From NCBI RefSeq assembly GCF_050003625.1, contig NC_134401.1, positions 64,263,242-64,327,241 of the forward strand: a DNA stretch of 64,000 nucleotides, in the 5' to 3' direction. The notes beneath the pieces are model-generated. The model worked only from the letters and a program-made list of their open reading frames with translations. It was not told the DNA's origin and ran no database searches. Positions within the stretch are counted from its first letter, which is position 1, and the number at the start of each line of letters is the position of its first letter. The DNA is from Haematobia irritans (lineage: Eukaryota; Arthropoda; Insecta; Diptera; Muscidae). The translations under genes were made by a program, and so were the position numbers. Below, piece after piece: positions 10,501 through 20,223 of this stretch.

Positions 10501-11192
10501 ATGGTCTTGGTGATATGAACATCAAATTTGAAACTGATGTAGCGATGATCTGAGAAGCTGTGTTCACTTAAAACATTCCACTCAGATATCATTTCATTCA
10601 GTTCTTGCGAGGCCAAGGTGATGTCCAAAACCTCTTGCCTGTTTTTAGTGACAAAGGTTGGGGCATCTCCCTTGTTGCAAACTACCAGATTAGTACGCAA
10701 AATAAACTCTATTAGCGACTCTCCCCTTGCATTAGTATCACTACTTCCCCATATACTATGATGCGCATTCGCATCGCATCCCATAATGAGTTTCGTCTTT
10801 GTTTTCAGTGACTCCTCAACTAAGGTCTTAACGGCACATGGAGGCATCTCCCTGTCATGTCCCATATAGACCGAAGATACCCAATATTTGCATTTGGCTA
10901 TTTCTAAATTGGCAACGACAGTGTCTGCATTGCACATTGAAGGAAGCAGAAACAAGTTAAGCTCGTTTTTAGCAATTATACAGGCTCGAATTACATCATT
11001 ACCAGTATACTGCAATAGTTTGAACCCCGGAGTACTTAATTCACATATTTTGTTTCTATAAACATATGGTTCTTGAATAAGAACTATGTCTATGTCCCCT
11101 TTCATCAGGAGAACTTTTAAGGCAGCACATGCAGCCTTACAATGATGAAGATTTATCTGGAGGATCCGTAGGACCATCGAGATTTTCAACAA
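7587..11192 (-). CDS. LINE ORF2: endonuclease, reverse transcriptase, RNase H
   Basis: A 1,201-residue replicase that nicks target DNA, primes cDNA on the nick and removes RNA. The N-terminal ~230 residues are an AP-type endonuclease: ILQINLHHCK (Asn 14), IQEPY (Glu 41), MGCDANAHH and SFSDHRYIS. The central RT has KSPGPDGITPAEL, DFRPISLSS, GTPQGGVLSPLLW and the catalytic AYADDVALAV. A C-terminal RNase H follows, with FYTDGSK, FQAEILAIRE, YSDSQPAIKS and GHRNIPGNCEADELA, supplying the D-E-D-D acidic residues. Near the end YCMSCHDAEEKESIKHLLC forms the Cys/His motif usual in such ORFs. No stop or frameshift interrupts it. The first ATG overlaps the end of ORF1 by 56 nt in another frame, so translation probably depends on reinitiation or frameshifting. 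It is likely functional, but this is untested. Confidence 0.95.
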   Translation of the reverse strand: MLKISMVLRILQINLHHCKAACAALKVLLMKGDIDIVLIQEPYVYRNKICELSTPGFKLLQYTGNDVIRACIIAKNELNLFLLPSMCNADTVVANLEIAKCKYWVSSVYMGHDREMPPCAVKTLVEESLKTKTKLIMGCDANAHHSIWGSSDTNARGESLIEFILRTNLVVCNKGDAPTFVTKNRQEVLDITLASQELNEMISEWNVLSEHSFSDHRYISFKFDVHITKTIFSPNVRKADWNRYRESFNMMIPEITETNMRNVQDLEHAVERITKAFNISLKAACPRGKPRGKHRPPWWSTELSNMRKSCRKLFNKAKSTRAPEDWDAYKRNLRGYKRELRKAQHNSWNDYCSSIENTSEASRLRKVLASTNSAPGFIKTSEGNWTTSSEETLEVLLDTHFPGNQTVEPCTGGATVAQRSFPVEEIVSETRIRWALNSFGPFKSPGPDGITPAELQAVTDKIIPWLSVIYKGCINLSYIPGKWRETKVVFIPKAGKASHSRAKDFRPISLSSFLLKTLERMIDIYLRTSIDSRLFSKGQHAYSKGRSTETALHELVSFIESSLSVKEYTIVAFLDIEGAFNNVHPSSILNGLTTLNVDPCILRLLDELLMKRRISATLGQANIQRYVNRGTPQGGVLSPLLWNVAINSLLVTLEKERIKVVAYADDVALAVRGKFPSTIRDIIQRALRMTEKWAKDNGLGVNPAKTELVMYCNDRKTPTVRPISLGGIEIPFGEFAKYLGVILDRKLNFKLNIEERARKATVALYSCKKAIGKKWGLKPKIVHWLYTAVVRPIMLYGVVVWWPALQKPTCLDKVQRMACLCISGAFSKTGTNSLNVVLHLLPLDILAKQSAATTAVRLRELSLWSEKGYGHSSVLKIMPDVPNVVDYTLASPLFDKKFETLIPNSEAWCTQTPGNKEYIDFYTDGSKLDGQVGFGVYSNDLELRIAKRLPNHCSVFQAEILAIREVANWLRSNVPKNVGINIYSDSQPAIKSLDSVFLNSKTAIDCRKSLNEMAEQYNIHLIWVPGHRNIPGNCEADELARLGTTLHIPGELEFVGMPLATCKLMLRGKAVMMANVRWENCKGCNDTKQIWPHFNLNRTLDMLMFSRRQISLLISAITGRCLIGDFAKTIGAKYNDYCMSCHDAEEKESIKHLLCECPAFCVKRKQLLGAYSFRLLADLENVNLSSLLLFLEQSGWFNKEK

Positions 11193-12363
11193 CCGTCACA
11201 TCAGCCGCTTCAATCGAGTCATCAAGAATGTCTTCTTCAGAGATATCGGTGACTCTCGCAATAACCATAGGTTCGACTTTGGTGAGTTCTGAGGCAATAG
11301 AAGCCTCCTCACGCATACGGTATCTATCCATGTCTTCAACTTTGGTATCTCCCTCGACTTCGCAAGAGGATCCGCTTACTTCTGATTCAGACAGAGGCTT
11401 GTCCATTTCTGAATCCTTTAGCTGATCGTTTTTATACACCTTCATTTGGATATAATGAAAGCCATAACATACACGGCCCTGGGACTTTGCCAGATGTGGC
11501 AAAGACTGAGTGTTCAATATAAACACTGCATGCCGTCTTGGTCCATCCACTTCATCCAAACGGCCAACCTTCCAATCAGCTGTTGGAAGATCTGGATTGC
11601 ATCGTTTCAGTCTATTTAAAATAGATTCAGGGTCAGAAGGGTTTGCAGGTATCCAGGCATGTGCTCTAGGTCTAGCCGGTATGTCTTTCTTCTCGACTAA
11701 CTCTAGAGCAGCTCCTTCCCAAACTTCACCAATTAGTATCAGAGCAGCTTTAAAACATTCTATAGACCTCTGGTCCTCAAATGCGACTAGCTTAAATCGT
11801 CCTTGATACCAACCAGCCTCTTGGTGTCGAGGATCTGGGCCGGGAAACTTTTCCAGCACCTGTGAGTAGACGACAGACAGAGCATTCTCAATTTCCCCCC
11901 ATTTCTGCTTTGGAATCATACCGTCCAATGCTCCTTTATTAATGATAGCCATCACAAGGCTATCTTTAGCAACTGAGGCAAACGATCTTTGATCCCTTTT
12001 GGAGGATGGCAGCTCATCCGGCGATCGTTCCCTTTTTCCAGTCTCAAGAATTCCTTGAGCCCATTTTAAGGAATCGCTTTGTTTAGCCGACAGCGTGCTT
12101 GGGTCGACTGATCCTAACTTCTTTAGGATAAACAAAGCATTTCTGCGTTCCTTGAATCTCTTTCGTGAGGGATTACCTCCTTTTGATGTCGTTACCTTAG
12201 AGAAAGTTCGACTTGTCAGAGTGTCGCCACCTGTCGACCCGTCTACAGGTCGACTAATTGGGCCTAACTCTTGGTCATTGCCCAGATTTATAACTCCAGT
12301 CGATACCCGTCCACTGGGCCCTGAAGTTAGCAACCCAGTGGATGACTTGGAATTTCGCTGCAT
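11137..12363 (-). CDS. LINE ORF1: gag-like RNA-associated protein
   Basis: A 408-residue first ORF starting at the ATG directly after the 5' leader (GCCACCATG, a good initiation context). In LINEs of this group ORF1 protein coats the RNA and forms the ribonucleoprotein. The N-terminal ~120 residues are Ser/Thr/basic and probably disordered. The middle (about 130-300) is a folded region with GAALELVEKKD, ARPRAHAWIPANPSD and GPRRHAVFILNTQS, of the type I remember from insect LINE ORF1s annotated as a domain of unknown function. The C-terminal ~90 residues are strongly acidic. No CCHC zinc knuckle is visible, unlike many I and Jockey gag proteins. The reading is uninterrupted. Its stop lies inside the first codons of ORF2, 56 nt past the ORF2 ATG. 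Confidence 0.88.
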   Translation of the reverse strand: MQRNSKSSTGLLTSGPSGRVSTGVINLGNDQELGPISRPVDGSTGGDTLTSRTFSKVTTSKGGNPSRKRFKERRNALFILKKLGSVDPSTLSAKQSDSLKWAQGILETGKRERSPDELPSSKRDQRSFASVAKDSLVMAIINKGALDGMIPKQKWGEIENALSVVYSQVLEKFPGPDPRHQEAGWYQGRFKLVAFEDQRSIECFKAALILIGEVWEGAALELVEKKDIPARPRAHAWIPANPSDPESILNRLKRCNPDLPTADWKVGRLDEVDGPRRHAVFILNTQSLPHLAKSQGRVCYGFHYIQMKVYKNDQLKDSEMDKPLSESEVSGSSCEVEGDTKVEDMDRYRMREEASIASELTKVEPMVIARVTDISEEDILDDSIEAADVTVVENLDGPTDPPDKSSSL

Positions 12364-12481
12364 GGTGGCTTAATATCCCACCACACTTGAAATTCGTAGT
12401 AGGTACCTATTACAATGAGTTTATCCGCTATTGAAAAACACGTCCGTTCCGTTCGACGGTTGAATAGAATATTGAATTGAA
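12364..12481 (-). promoter_or_regulatory. LINE 5' leader with possible internal promoter
   Basis: The transcript-sense sequence begins TCAATTCAATATTC and has no TATA box. A GGACGTG motif about 35 nt from the 5' end resembles the downstream promoter element (DPE) of fly TATA-less promoters, and the TCA at the very start could be an initiator. LINEs of the I and Jockey groups use such internal promoters; the assignment here rests on motif match only. Confidence 0.35.
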
Positions 12482-13480
12482 TTAACAACCATGCAAAAAT
12501 TGGTCCATATCGGTCCATAATTATATATAGCCCCCATATAAACCGATCCCCAGATTTGGCTTGCGGAGCCTCTTGGAAGACCAAAATTCATCTGATTCAG
12601 TTGATATTTGGTACGTGGTGTTAATATATGGCCTCAAACACCCATGCAAAAATTGGTCGAAATAGGTCCATAATTATGTATAGCCCCCATATAAACCGAT
12701 CCCCAGATTTGACCTCCGGAGCCCCTTGGAGGAGCAAAATTCATCGGATTCGGTTGAAATTTGGTAAGTAATGTTAGTATATGGTATCCAACAACCATGC
12801 ATGAATTGGTTCATATCAGTCCATAATTATATATAGCCCCCATATAAACCGATCCCCCACATTTGACCTCCGGTGCCTTGTAGAAAAGCAAAATTTATCC
12901 GATCTGGTTGATATTTGGTACGTGGTGGTAGTATATGATATTTAACAACCATGCCAAAAGTGGTCCATATCAGTCCATAATCATATATAGCCCCATATAA
13001 ACCGATCCCGAGATTTGGTTTTGGAGCCTCTTGGAGCAGCAAATTTCATCCGAGTCAGTTGAAATTTGGTACATTGGGCTAGTATATGGCCGTTAACAAC
13101 CTTTCCTAACTAGGTACATATCGGTCTATAGTTATATATAGCCCTCAGATAAATCGATCCCCAATCACACAAAAATTGCTCCATATCAAGTTCATAGTTG
13201 TATATAGCCCCCATATAAGCGACCCCCCTATTTCAATTCTGGCTCCCTACGTACCGTGCAAAAGTCCATATCGATTCGTAATTATTTGTAGACTTACATA
13301 CTTGTTGTCTATTATGTACCACGTGTAGACTAACTCACAATTTAGAAAACGATTTAAGATACCATTACCCAAGTAATTCGATTGTGTATAACAGTCTTTC
13401 GTAGAAGTTTCTACGCAATCCATGGTGGAGGGTACATAAGATTCGGCCTGGCCGAACTTACGGCCGTTTATACTTGTTTT
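12482..13480 (+). mobile_element. DINE-like element B, right part (after LINE insertion)
   Basis: Continues the ~153-bp units with ATATAGCCCCCATATAAACC near 12528, 12682, 12834 and 12986 and degenerate ones near 13138 and 13202. It finishes with ATTCGGCCTGGCCGAACTTA and TATACTTGTTTT, as at the end of element D. No coding potential beyond array artefacts. Confidence 0.6.
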
Positions 13481-13724
13481 ATGTTCAGTTCCATCATATT
13501 TAGAGAACACCAGTTGTACATGCTATTTAGATCAGATTGAAGTAATGCTTGGTCATCACTATTCCGGATAATTTTCATAATTTTAACATCGTCAGCATAC
13601 ATAAGTGTATTACCAAATCGAATTACTGATTTATAAATAAACAGAACAATAAAAATCCAAGATTACTGCCTTGAGGAACACCAAAGGGCACATGTATCGA
13701 TTCCGAAATAATGTTATCAAGTAC

Positions 13725-15111
13725 CAGCGTTGCCAATTTAGCTTTTTTCCCGCTAGATTTGGTTTTTTTGAAGACGTTTAGCGGGGAAAAAAATGCATTT
13801 AGCTTTAAGATTTTTTTCTGGCTGTTTTTCATGACCCTTTTAGCTATTTTTGGCTTTTTTTATTTTCGACATGTTTCTATTGAAATATGGATAAATCGGC
13901 GTTTTTATCTAAGCCTTGCTGCAAGTATAAGGGTTTCCACATATTTCAAAGCTCAGTTGAAACATTAATAATGAGTCCAGCCATTATGCGGGCATTTTTG
14001 TAGCAAATACACCTTGTTGTGAAGTTTTTTCATTATATACATAAAAGTTATCGTAAACTTTAAATATACTATTACCATACAAATTTGTTAGATAAACTGT
14101 CAGTAAATTATTGGGAATATTATCATTTGACTCGTTTATTCTTTTTATGTTATTATAATATTCTAAAGTTATTACGATATTACTAAATTAAAATAGTAGA
14201 TCAGTGCTTTGTGCACTGAAAAAATATTGTCGTCTCCTTAAAATACGAACGCGAATTTTGGTTATAATAGCATTTGTGAATTTCTTTTATATAAACTGTT
14301 TTCCTTGTCCAAAAGACGATAAAGTAGTTTTGTCCTTATAATTAAGTGATTCAACTTAAAAATGGGTATGTTTTCATGAAAGAAGGAAGAATTAATGAAA
14401 TAGTGTTTAAATGTGAGGAGTTTTTGCATCTTAACCACAAACAAAAATAGCGTTCAAAAATAGAAGATGTTTTTCAACACTTTATTTTAAAAACGTATAT
14501 ATACAATAATTTCTACTTGAAGTCGAGTCTGAATTTGGAAATTTAAGTTGGCGTTAGCACGTTTTTAAGGCACTTTGATAGCTCATGAAGAAAAGGAAAA
14601 TGTTTTTACTGGGAAATGTAAACTATAGGTATTTTCTACAATTTAAATAAAAGTAATGTATTTCGAATTTTTCACAATTTCAAATCCAAACTAAAATTTT
14701 ATTTAAAAAAATTACAAATCATTTTTTTTACCAAATCCAAAGCATGCTTAGATCATTTAATATTTTAAAATAACAAGTAAATAAAATAGAGGTGTTGGGA
14801 AGGTAGCTCCCACAAAACGAAGGACTTCCAGTAAAAATTTGTGATAGTAATCAAAATGTATCGAATACGCAAACAGAGCTAATATGCCTTAGATATTGTT
14901 ACAGTCTCACAGAAGTGGATTTAAAATGAAAATAATATGCATTGTAAGTGAAATAAAGCCTTTAAGTTTGTTAAATTTCAATCAAAAATGTGACTTTTGA
15001 TACAAAAAAATTTAGCTTTTTTATAACTATTTTTTAGCATTTTTTAGCTTTTTTTACCTATTTTTTTGGGCAAATCTAGCGGTTTTTGGTGAAACAATTC
15101 TGGCAACGCTG
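13725..15111. mobile_element. non-autonomous hAT element (1,387 bp)
   Basis: TIRs CAGCGTTGCCA ... TGGCAACGCTG (one mismatch at most) are flanked by a perfect 8-bp duplication TCAAGTAC (13717-13724 and 15112-15119). Removing it restores the RT reading in the host fragment. The subterminal regions are rich in AGCTTTTTT. No transposase domain is visible. A CACTG-family MITE remnant lies at 14214-14605. Confidence 0.88.
14214..14605 (-). mobile_element. decayed CACTG-family MITE inside the hAT element
   Basis: Starts CACTGAAAAAATATTGTCGT like the copy at 52020 and shares ATAATTAAGTGATT and TTTTTCAACACTTTATTTTA in order. The far terminus is lost or diverged. Confidence 0.65.
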
Positions 15112-15228
15112 TCAAGTACTACACATTGAGTGCGAGTATACTCAGTAGGAAGGTCAGCAAGGACAGAAACGTGACAATGTGATGGTAAATGTTTCAGACA
15201 AGCCTTAGAATGCATTCAAAATTATAAA

Positions 15229-16265
15229 AATTATGTAGAAACAATAAGCATTGTTCGACTGTTCACCACTTAGGTGAATTCTAACAAATTTGCTTTCTAA
15301 AAATAAATTTCGTGTTGTTGCATTACTATGTAACAAAACGAAATAAAAATAAGATTAAGGGACTTGTAAGTTATATGAAAAGATGATGTACAGTGGGAGA
15401 AAAGATGATTCAATTTGTAAGAGGAAATTTCCCAAATGTTTTCTCCATAAGGAGTTAGCATAAAGGGCCCAACATTGAGTTATCTCTCCCAGCCAGATCT
15501 ATACTAAAGGCTGTGGAAAGGTTCATTCAGCCGAACCGAAACATGTACAGTCCAGGCGTGTATAGATTTGTATCTGGCGTTTTCTTTTCAATGGCTCTAT
15601 TGACCATGTTCCTTAATCTATATCTGTCCATAAAAGCTCGAAAAATAATTGTATAATTAGACATAATGCATTTGGACGTCAATTGCCTGTTTCGGTATCA
15701 GGCTAACATGAAATATAATAAGCAACGATGAGCCCGTCGTAAAACTAGGAAAAACACGACTAATGTACGCGTTAGAATTGTTGTTGTATCCTGGAAACCA
15801 GTTTCTGTTAATTGTCATATGTTGTAGTTGACTGTAGAAACAATAAGCATTGTTCGACTGTTCACCACTTAGGTGAATTCTAACAAATTAGCTTTCTAAA
15901 AATAAATTTCGTGTTGTTGCATTACTATGTAACAAAACGAAATAAAAATAAGATTAAGGGACTTGTAAGTTATATGAAAAGATGATGTACAGTGGGAGAA
16001 AAGATGATTCAATTTGTAAGAGGAAATTTCCCAAATGTTTTCTCCATAAGGAGTTAGCATAAAGGGCCCAAAATTGAGTTATCTCTCCCAGCCAGATCTA
16101 TACTAAAGGCTGTGGAAAGGTTCATTCGCCCGAACCGAAACATGTACAGTCCAGGCGTGTATAGATTTGTATCTGGCGTTTTCTTTTCAATGGCTCTATT
16201 AACCATGTTCCTTAATCTATATCTGTCCATAAAAGCTCGAAAAATAATTGTATAATTAGATATAA
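15229..16265. repeat. 603-bp-period tandem repeat, ~1.7 copies
   Basis: 15229-15663 and 15832-16264 are nearly identical direct repeats (only a handful of substitutions), separated by ~168 bp of unique sequence. A diverged copy at 57085-57542 contains the spacer followed by the repeat in the same order, so the true unit is spacer plus repeat (~603 bp). There is no gag/pol, no TG...CA ends and no primer-binding site, so these are not LTRs of a small retroelement. Confidence 0.75.
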
Positions 16266-16276
16266 AAATTATCTTT

Positions 16277-16420
16277 TTGGCAAAATATCACAACCTTTTT
16301 TAATTTACATCCTTAAGACATGATGCAAATTCAAATCGCTTCAGCGTCAATTTTGCAACACTTCCAGATCCAAAACGAAAATTTTCACTACATTTTTGGC
16401 GACGTTATTTTTGCTGGGAT
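16277..16420 (+). mobile_element. 3' fragment of CCCAGC-family MITE (type 1)
   Basis: Matches the last ~145 bp of the full copy at 23099, ending GCGACGTTATTTTTGCTGGG. The flank TTATTTGTTGAGTTATTTCA is also found, inverted, beside the MITE fragment at 52731, suggesting a shared ancestral locus or a larger composite. Confidence 0.65.
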
Positions 16421-16492
16421 GTTATTTGTTGAGTTATTTCAAGGAAAAAAAGAGCTTCCAAGTGGCCAGGCAACAAGACGTCACATGCCACA

Positions 16493-16975
16493 CACTCAAA
16501 AAAATCGCTTCTGTAACATATACTCCCAAACACATTCTGATTCAAGCATATATATCTTCCATAAGGTCCAAACAAATTATTGTTTGCATTGTTCAAAAAT
16601 ATTATGTTTCACCTTAAGCATACACTAGCAGAAAAAAAAAACTTTTAATGAAATGTTCTCTTTGTGTATTTATTTTTAGGGCGCCAATTGGTTACATTCA
16701 TTTGTTACTTGCAGCATACTCTCTCGGTCTCTCTTCCCAAACATATATATGTTTATAGGAAATTTCTAAATTAATACATGTTTGCATCCACACATATTAT
16801 ATTTAAAAAAAAATGTTATGTCCCAAACGTAATATGTTCTAACATATTAACATACATGTCGCAAACACGTTTGCTAGTTTATGAACATATATATACAATA
16901 ATGTGCCAACATTTTGAGTTTCAAACATATATTTTTTACACCGAAACATATGAAAAGGAGTCTATTTCATCCGTG
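16493..16975 (+). mobile_element. AAACATAT-family TIR element (short form)
   Basis: Starts CACTCAAAAAAATCGCTTCT and ends TCATCCGTG, followed by TA. The body has many AAACATATATGTTT-like motifs and the phrase GGCGCCAATTGGTTAC shared with 59026-59520. It lacks the tRNA-like pair found in the long form at 21280. Confidence 0.7.
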
Positions 16976-17002
16976 TAGTTCAATGAACATTTTTTTACAG
17001 TC

Positions 17003-17135
17003 GGGATCGGTCAATTGGTTGCCTTAGTCTATTTTTTGTGGGGCTATATTAAAGCTCATATCTATACAGGTAAGACCGCTTCAATTGATGCATAAAATAT
17101 ATTCGTGAGGTACCGACCGAAATGTTGAAAAGAGT
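17003..17135 (+). pseudogene. remnant of a second DD41D mariner transposase
   Basis: A short stretch reads YFLWGYIKAHIYTGKTASID, the conserved block after the third catalytic residue, followed by a frameshifted EVPTEML-like segment. It differs from the copy at 2347 and is not derived from it. No TIRs remain. Confidence 0.7.
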
Positions 17136-17136
17136 A

Positions 17137-17345
17137 CAACCTCAAAAAAATAGTATCTGTAACTCCCAAAAATATTCTGCTTCAAGCATATATATTTTCG
17201 GAATTTGTTAAAACAATAAATTGTTTGTACTGTGCAAGAATGTTATGATATCTTTGTTTAAGGCCCCATATATTTAATTCCAGTTTCCAAACAGTTTGTT
17301 TGCTTGCAGCAAACAATCTTAAATATAATTGTGTTGAAATATATA
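17137..17345 (+). mobile_element. partial AAACATAT-family element
   Basis: Begins CCTCAAAAAAATAGTATCTG and follows the first ~200 bp of 16493-16975 (GTAACTCCCAAAAATATTCTG, GCTTCAAGCATATATATTTT). The remainder is missing. Confidence 0.6.
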
Positions 17346-17679
17346 TGTTGTAATTTATTAATTTTCTTTTTATTCGACCTTTATAGATATAAAATGAATT
17401 GATTAATCATGCTCGAGGTCGGTGTGTTTTATTTGTTTATTTATTTATGTATTTGTCGATATTTCACCTTAATCTGTAAGGCATTTTCAGGACGACCTAT
17501 CAAAATAACATAAAATAAAAACATAATAAGCCAAACACGACTACATTCTTTTACATTGAATTATCTTTTTTCACTTACATTAACAATATGGACAAAAAAC
17601 ACAAACAAAACTGAAAGTTTATTTATCAACTAGTTCGGTCTTAACAGAGAACTCAACTGTGATAGATGAGGACGATGTG

Positions 17680-18554
17680 ATGACATGGTTTCTTTATTTC
17701 CTAGTATGCCGGTAGATAGTGCAATAAAAATCATTGAAAGCAAATGGGCATATCTTCAAAATTATACACACATGACGAAGGGCCTTTCCCTAAAAACACT
17801 CACTTTTTGAATAAAGGACAAACGTTATTTTCGATACAAAAACAACATTTACATGCAAAAGAAGGGTTTGCCCTTGGGATCTGTAGCGTCACCAATAGTA
17901 GCCGATATAGATGGAAGAGCTATTGGATAAATGTCTCGCAAACTGTGATATTAGACTTAAGATCTTGACTAAATATGTGGACGACCTCTTTGGAATAATT
18001 AAAACAAGTGCAAAAGATAAAATTTTGACGACATTCAATAGTTTTGATGCAAATATTAAGTTTACAATAGAAAAAGAAGAAAACGGCTCCCTACCGTATT
18101 TGGATATGCGGTTGACAAGAGACAAGAATAACATACTAATTGACTGGTACCAGAAACCTACATCTTAGGGAAGATTACTGATTTATTATCCAAACATCCG
18201 AAACGAATTATCATAAATACTGCATACAACTTCATCGAAAGGGTCACAAATACAAGCGACAAACGGTTCCATTAACAAAACAAACAGAAAATAATCAGAA
18301 TATTACAAGACAACAGCTTCACACAAACTACAATAACTCAACTACTAAAGAGAAGAAAAACGACATATCCAAAAAATAAAGAACAACGAATTTACAAATC
18401 GGTCATTTACGTACCTAAACTTTCGGAGAGGTTTGAAAATTCAGAATGTATAGATAAATCAAACTATAAAATTGACCACAAGACTTCAAATACACTTCAA
18501 TTTACGAACACCAAACCAAAACTTGACAAACTGGACAAATAAAATGTAATTTAC
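17680..18554 (+). pseudogene. Penelope-type reverse transcriptase, 5' truncated and frameshifted
   Basis: The RT copies element RNA into DNA. Readable blocks in order are MPVDSAIKIIESKW, KGLPLGSVASPIVADI, the catalytic LTKYVDDLFGIIKTS, KEENGSLPYLDMRL, NNILIDWYQKPTS, KHPKRIIINTAYNFIERV and KSVIYVPKLSERF. These are typical of Penelope-like RTs rather than LINEs or LTR elements. At least three frame changes are needed (for example near 17910 and 18168), and the N-terminal third of the RT is absent. The reading continues across the hAT insertion at 18555 into the endonuclease segment. Confidence 0.85.
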
Positions 18555-20223
18555 TAGAGGTCTGCACAATTCCATTTGTAAATGCAGAGTACACGTGTAC
18601 TTGCTACATGAGTACATCTATTTGAGAGAGTCGCGAACAATTGGTACACATTTTGAAGAACACCAAAAGCCACGAGTAACTTATTGTTGCTACTCTGTTG
18701 TCTTCACTACCAACAAACACATATTCCTCTTTCTCTCTTATTGAAGTGTACTCAGAGTGATCACGTCGAGTATGTTGCGAGAACAAAACTTCATAGAGTA
18801 CTCCATATACCACGTGTAGTTTCAGAAATACAAAAAAAAAGTTACTCTCCATAATGTATGTTTTCGGTTTGTTATAACCCACCTGACCACAAAGTTCGTT
18901 ATCGTATTCGATATAGAAATATTCTCGGTTTTTTCTCGAAGAAAACGATATCGAGAACGGTTCGAAAAAATTTCGAAAAACATTCATCTTTCGTGCTGTT
19001 ACTGCCAGCAAACTCTTCGTTTTCGAAGGCTTGCTAGTGATTCGTTAAAGAAGGTTTCGCGATATCTATAATTGATCGTTAACGAATCTATTTCGAATTC
19101 GTTTTCGTATTCGATATCATTCCGCTCTCGAAGTTTTTCTATACTGTTTTATTCCCATTTTGTTCCCATTGTAAGTTGTGCAGTAAAAGAAAATTTTCAA
19201 GTTTGTTTTTATTTTATTACAACACAATATAGATAATTATAATACAAAATAATATAGATATTTTAGCTGATGGCCTCAGTTGTCAATGATTTTTATATCT
19301 TTATACTAATATTATATTTACTATAAATTTAGTATCAACTATAAATAAATAAATAAATAAATAAATATAGATATTAGTGTTGCGAACAAAATACTTAAAA
19401 TATTTACATTTAGGAATATATATTTAAAGTGATTTAAGGCACTGCATGGACTTCTTAGCGCGAAATTTCTTATTAAGCCGGTCGTGGCTATGCCATAGAA
19501 AAGGACTATAATCAATGAGTAACATTTTCCTGGATACATATGCAAATTAAAGAAGAAAGAAAATTGGTAGTTTTTTTTAAAAGATATATAAATAAATTAC
19601 TTACCTCTTTTAGATTCGCTAAGACACTTCTCCCGCACTTAACAGTTTCTTAAACTGAAATGACTTTTTATTCTCTTTCTTTGTCAAAAACAAACATGGC
19701 GGAACAACAACAAATAAGCCGAAAAATATTTGTTATTACTTCGAAACAACGAACGTTCGAAATTTTTCTATTATCGAAGTTTTCTCGAACAATGTGCGCG
19801 TTAATTTATTTCGAAAAATGTTCGCTTTAGCGAACCTTCGCCATTTCTCGGCACTTTGGTCGGGTGGGAAAGAACGGCAAACGTTAAGATATGTGTGACA
19901 TACATAAATATATGAAATATGTGACATACATAAATATATGAAATATGTGACATACATACATATCTATCTATGATTAATAAGAAATACTTGTGGTACCACG
20001 TGAAGTGAAGAGAATCCATATTGTACTTTTTCTCAAATACTTGCATTTTTATTGTTCCTTTTTTTCGGAACGCATATTGTTTCGGATATGTACTTGGTGG
20101 TATTTGACAAACAAGTGTTCTCTTCACTTCACTACTTGCGCTCTGAGAGAAAGACAGTGTATGTACTATATTCGACAGCGAATTGCATACATGTAGTGAA
20201 AAGTTATTCGATGCAGACCTCTA
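18555..20223. mobile_element. non-autonomous hAT element 1 (1,669 bp)
   Basis: TIRs TAGAGGTCTGCA ... TGCAGACCTCTA are perfect over 12 bp. A perfect 8-bp duplication TAATTTAC lies at 18547-18554 and 20224-20231. It separates the RT and endonuclease parts of the Penelope-like element. The interior has TTCGAA-rich inverted motifs and an (AAAT)n run at 19341-19366; no transposase domain is recognisable. Confidence 0.9.
19341..19366. repeat. (ATAA)n microsatellite
   Basis: About six tandem ATAA units inside hAT element 1. Confidence 0.8.

Larger units (their letters stand above)
7457..12481 (-). mobile_element. full-length LOA/I-like non-LTR retrotransposon
   Basis: A 5,025-bp LINE with two intact ORFs, a ~118-bp 5' leader and a ~130-bp 3' UTR. 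The host sequence TTAACAACCATG is duplicated perfectly on both sides (7445-7456 and 12482-12493). Removing the LINE restores the ~153-bp periodicity of the DINE-like array, so the insertion is clean and not 5' truncated. The element ends in a CCTAACC-type tail instead of poly(A). An RNase H domain after the RT and the NLHHCKAA start of the endonuclease suggest the LOA clade of the I group. Intact ORFs and a perfect duplication point to recent transposition. Confidence 0.93.
13490..15200 (-). pseudogene. LINE reverse transcriptase fragment split by a hAT element
   Basis: On the minus strand, 13490-13716 translates to FGVPQGSNLG followed downstream by TLMYADDVKIMKIIRNSDDQ, the RT fingers/palm motifs and YADD catalytic box of a Jockey/CR1-like LINE. 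The upstream part of the reading (PTEYTRTQCVVLDN) is recovered only by joining across the inserted hAT element at 13725-15111. This is a different lineage from the intact LINE. It is short and truncated at both ends, and there is no RNase H. Confidence 0.7.

Noticed and set aside
8833..11425. Plus-strand frames opposite the LINE ORFs
   Set aside because: They are shadows of the minus-strand ORFs and lack recognisable domains.
15229..16265. The two 435-bp direct repeats as LTRs of a short retroelement
   Set aside because: No gag/pol, primer-binding site, TG...CA ends or flanking duplication; the copy at 57085 shows a 603-bp unit that includes the spacer.
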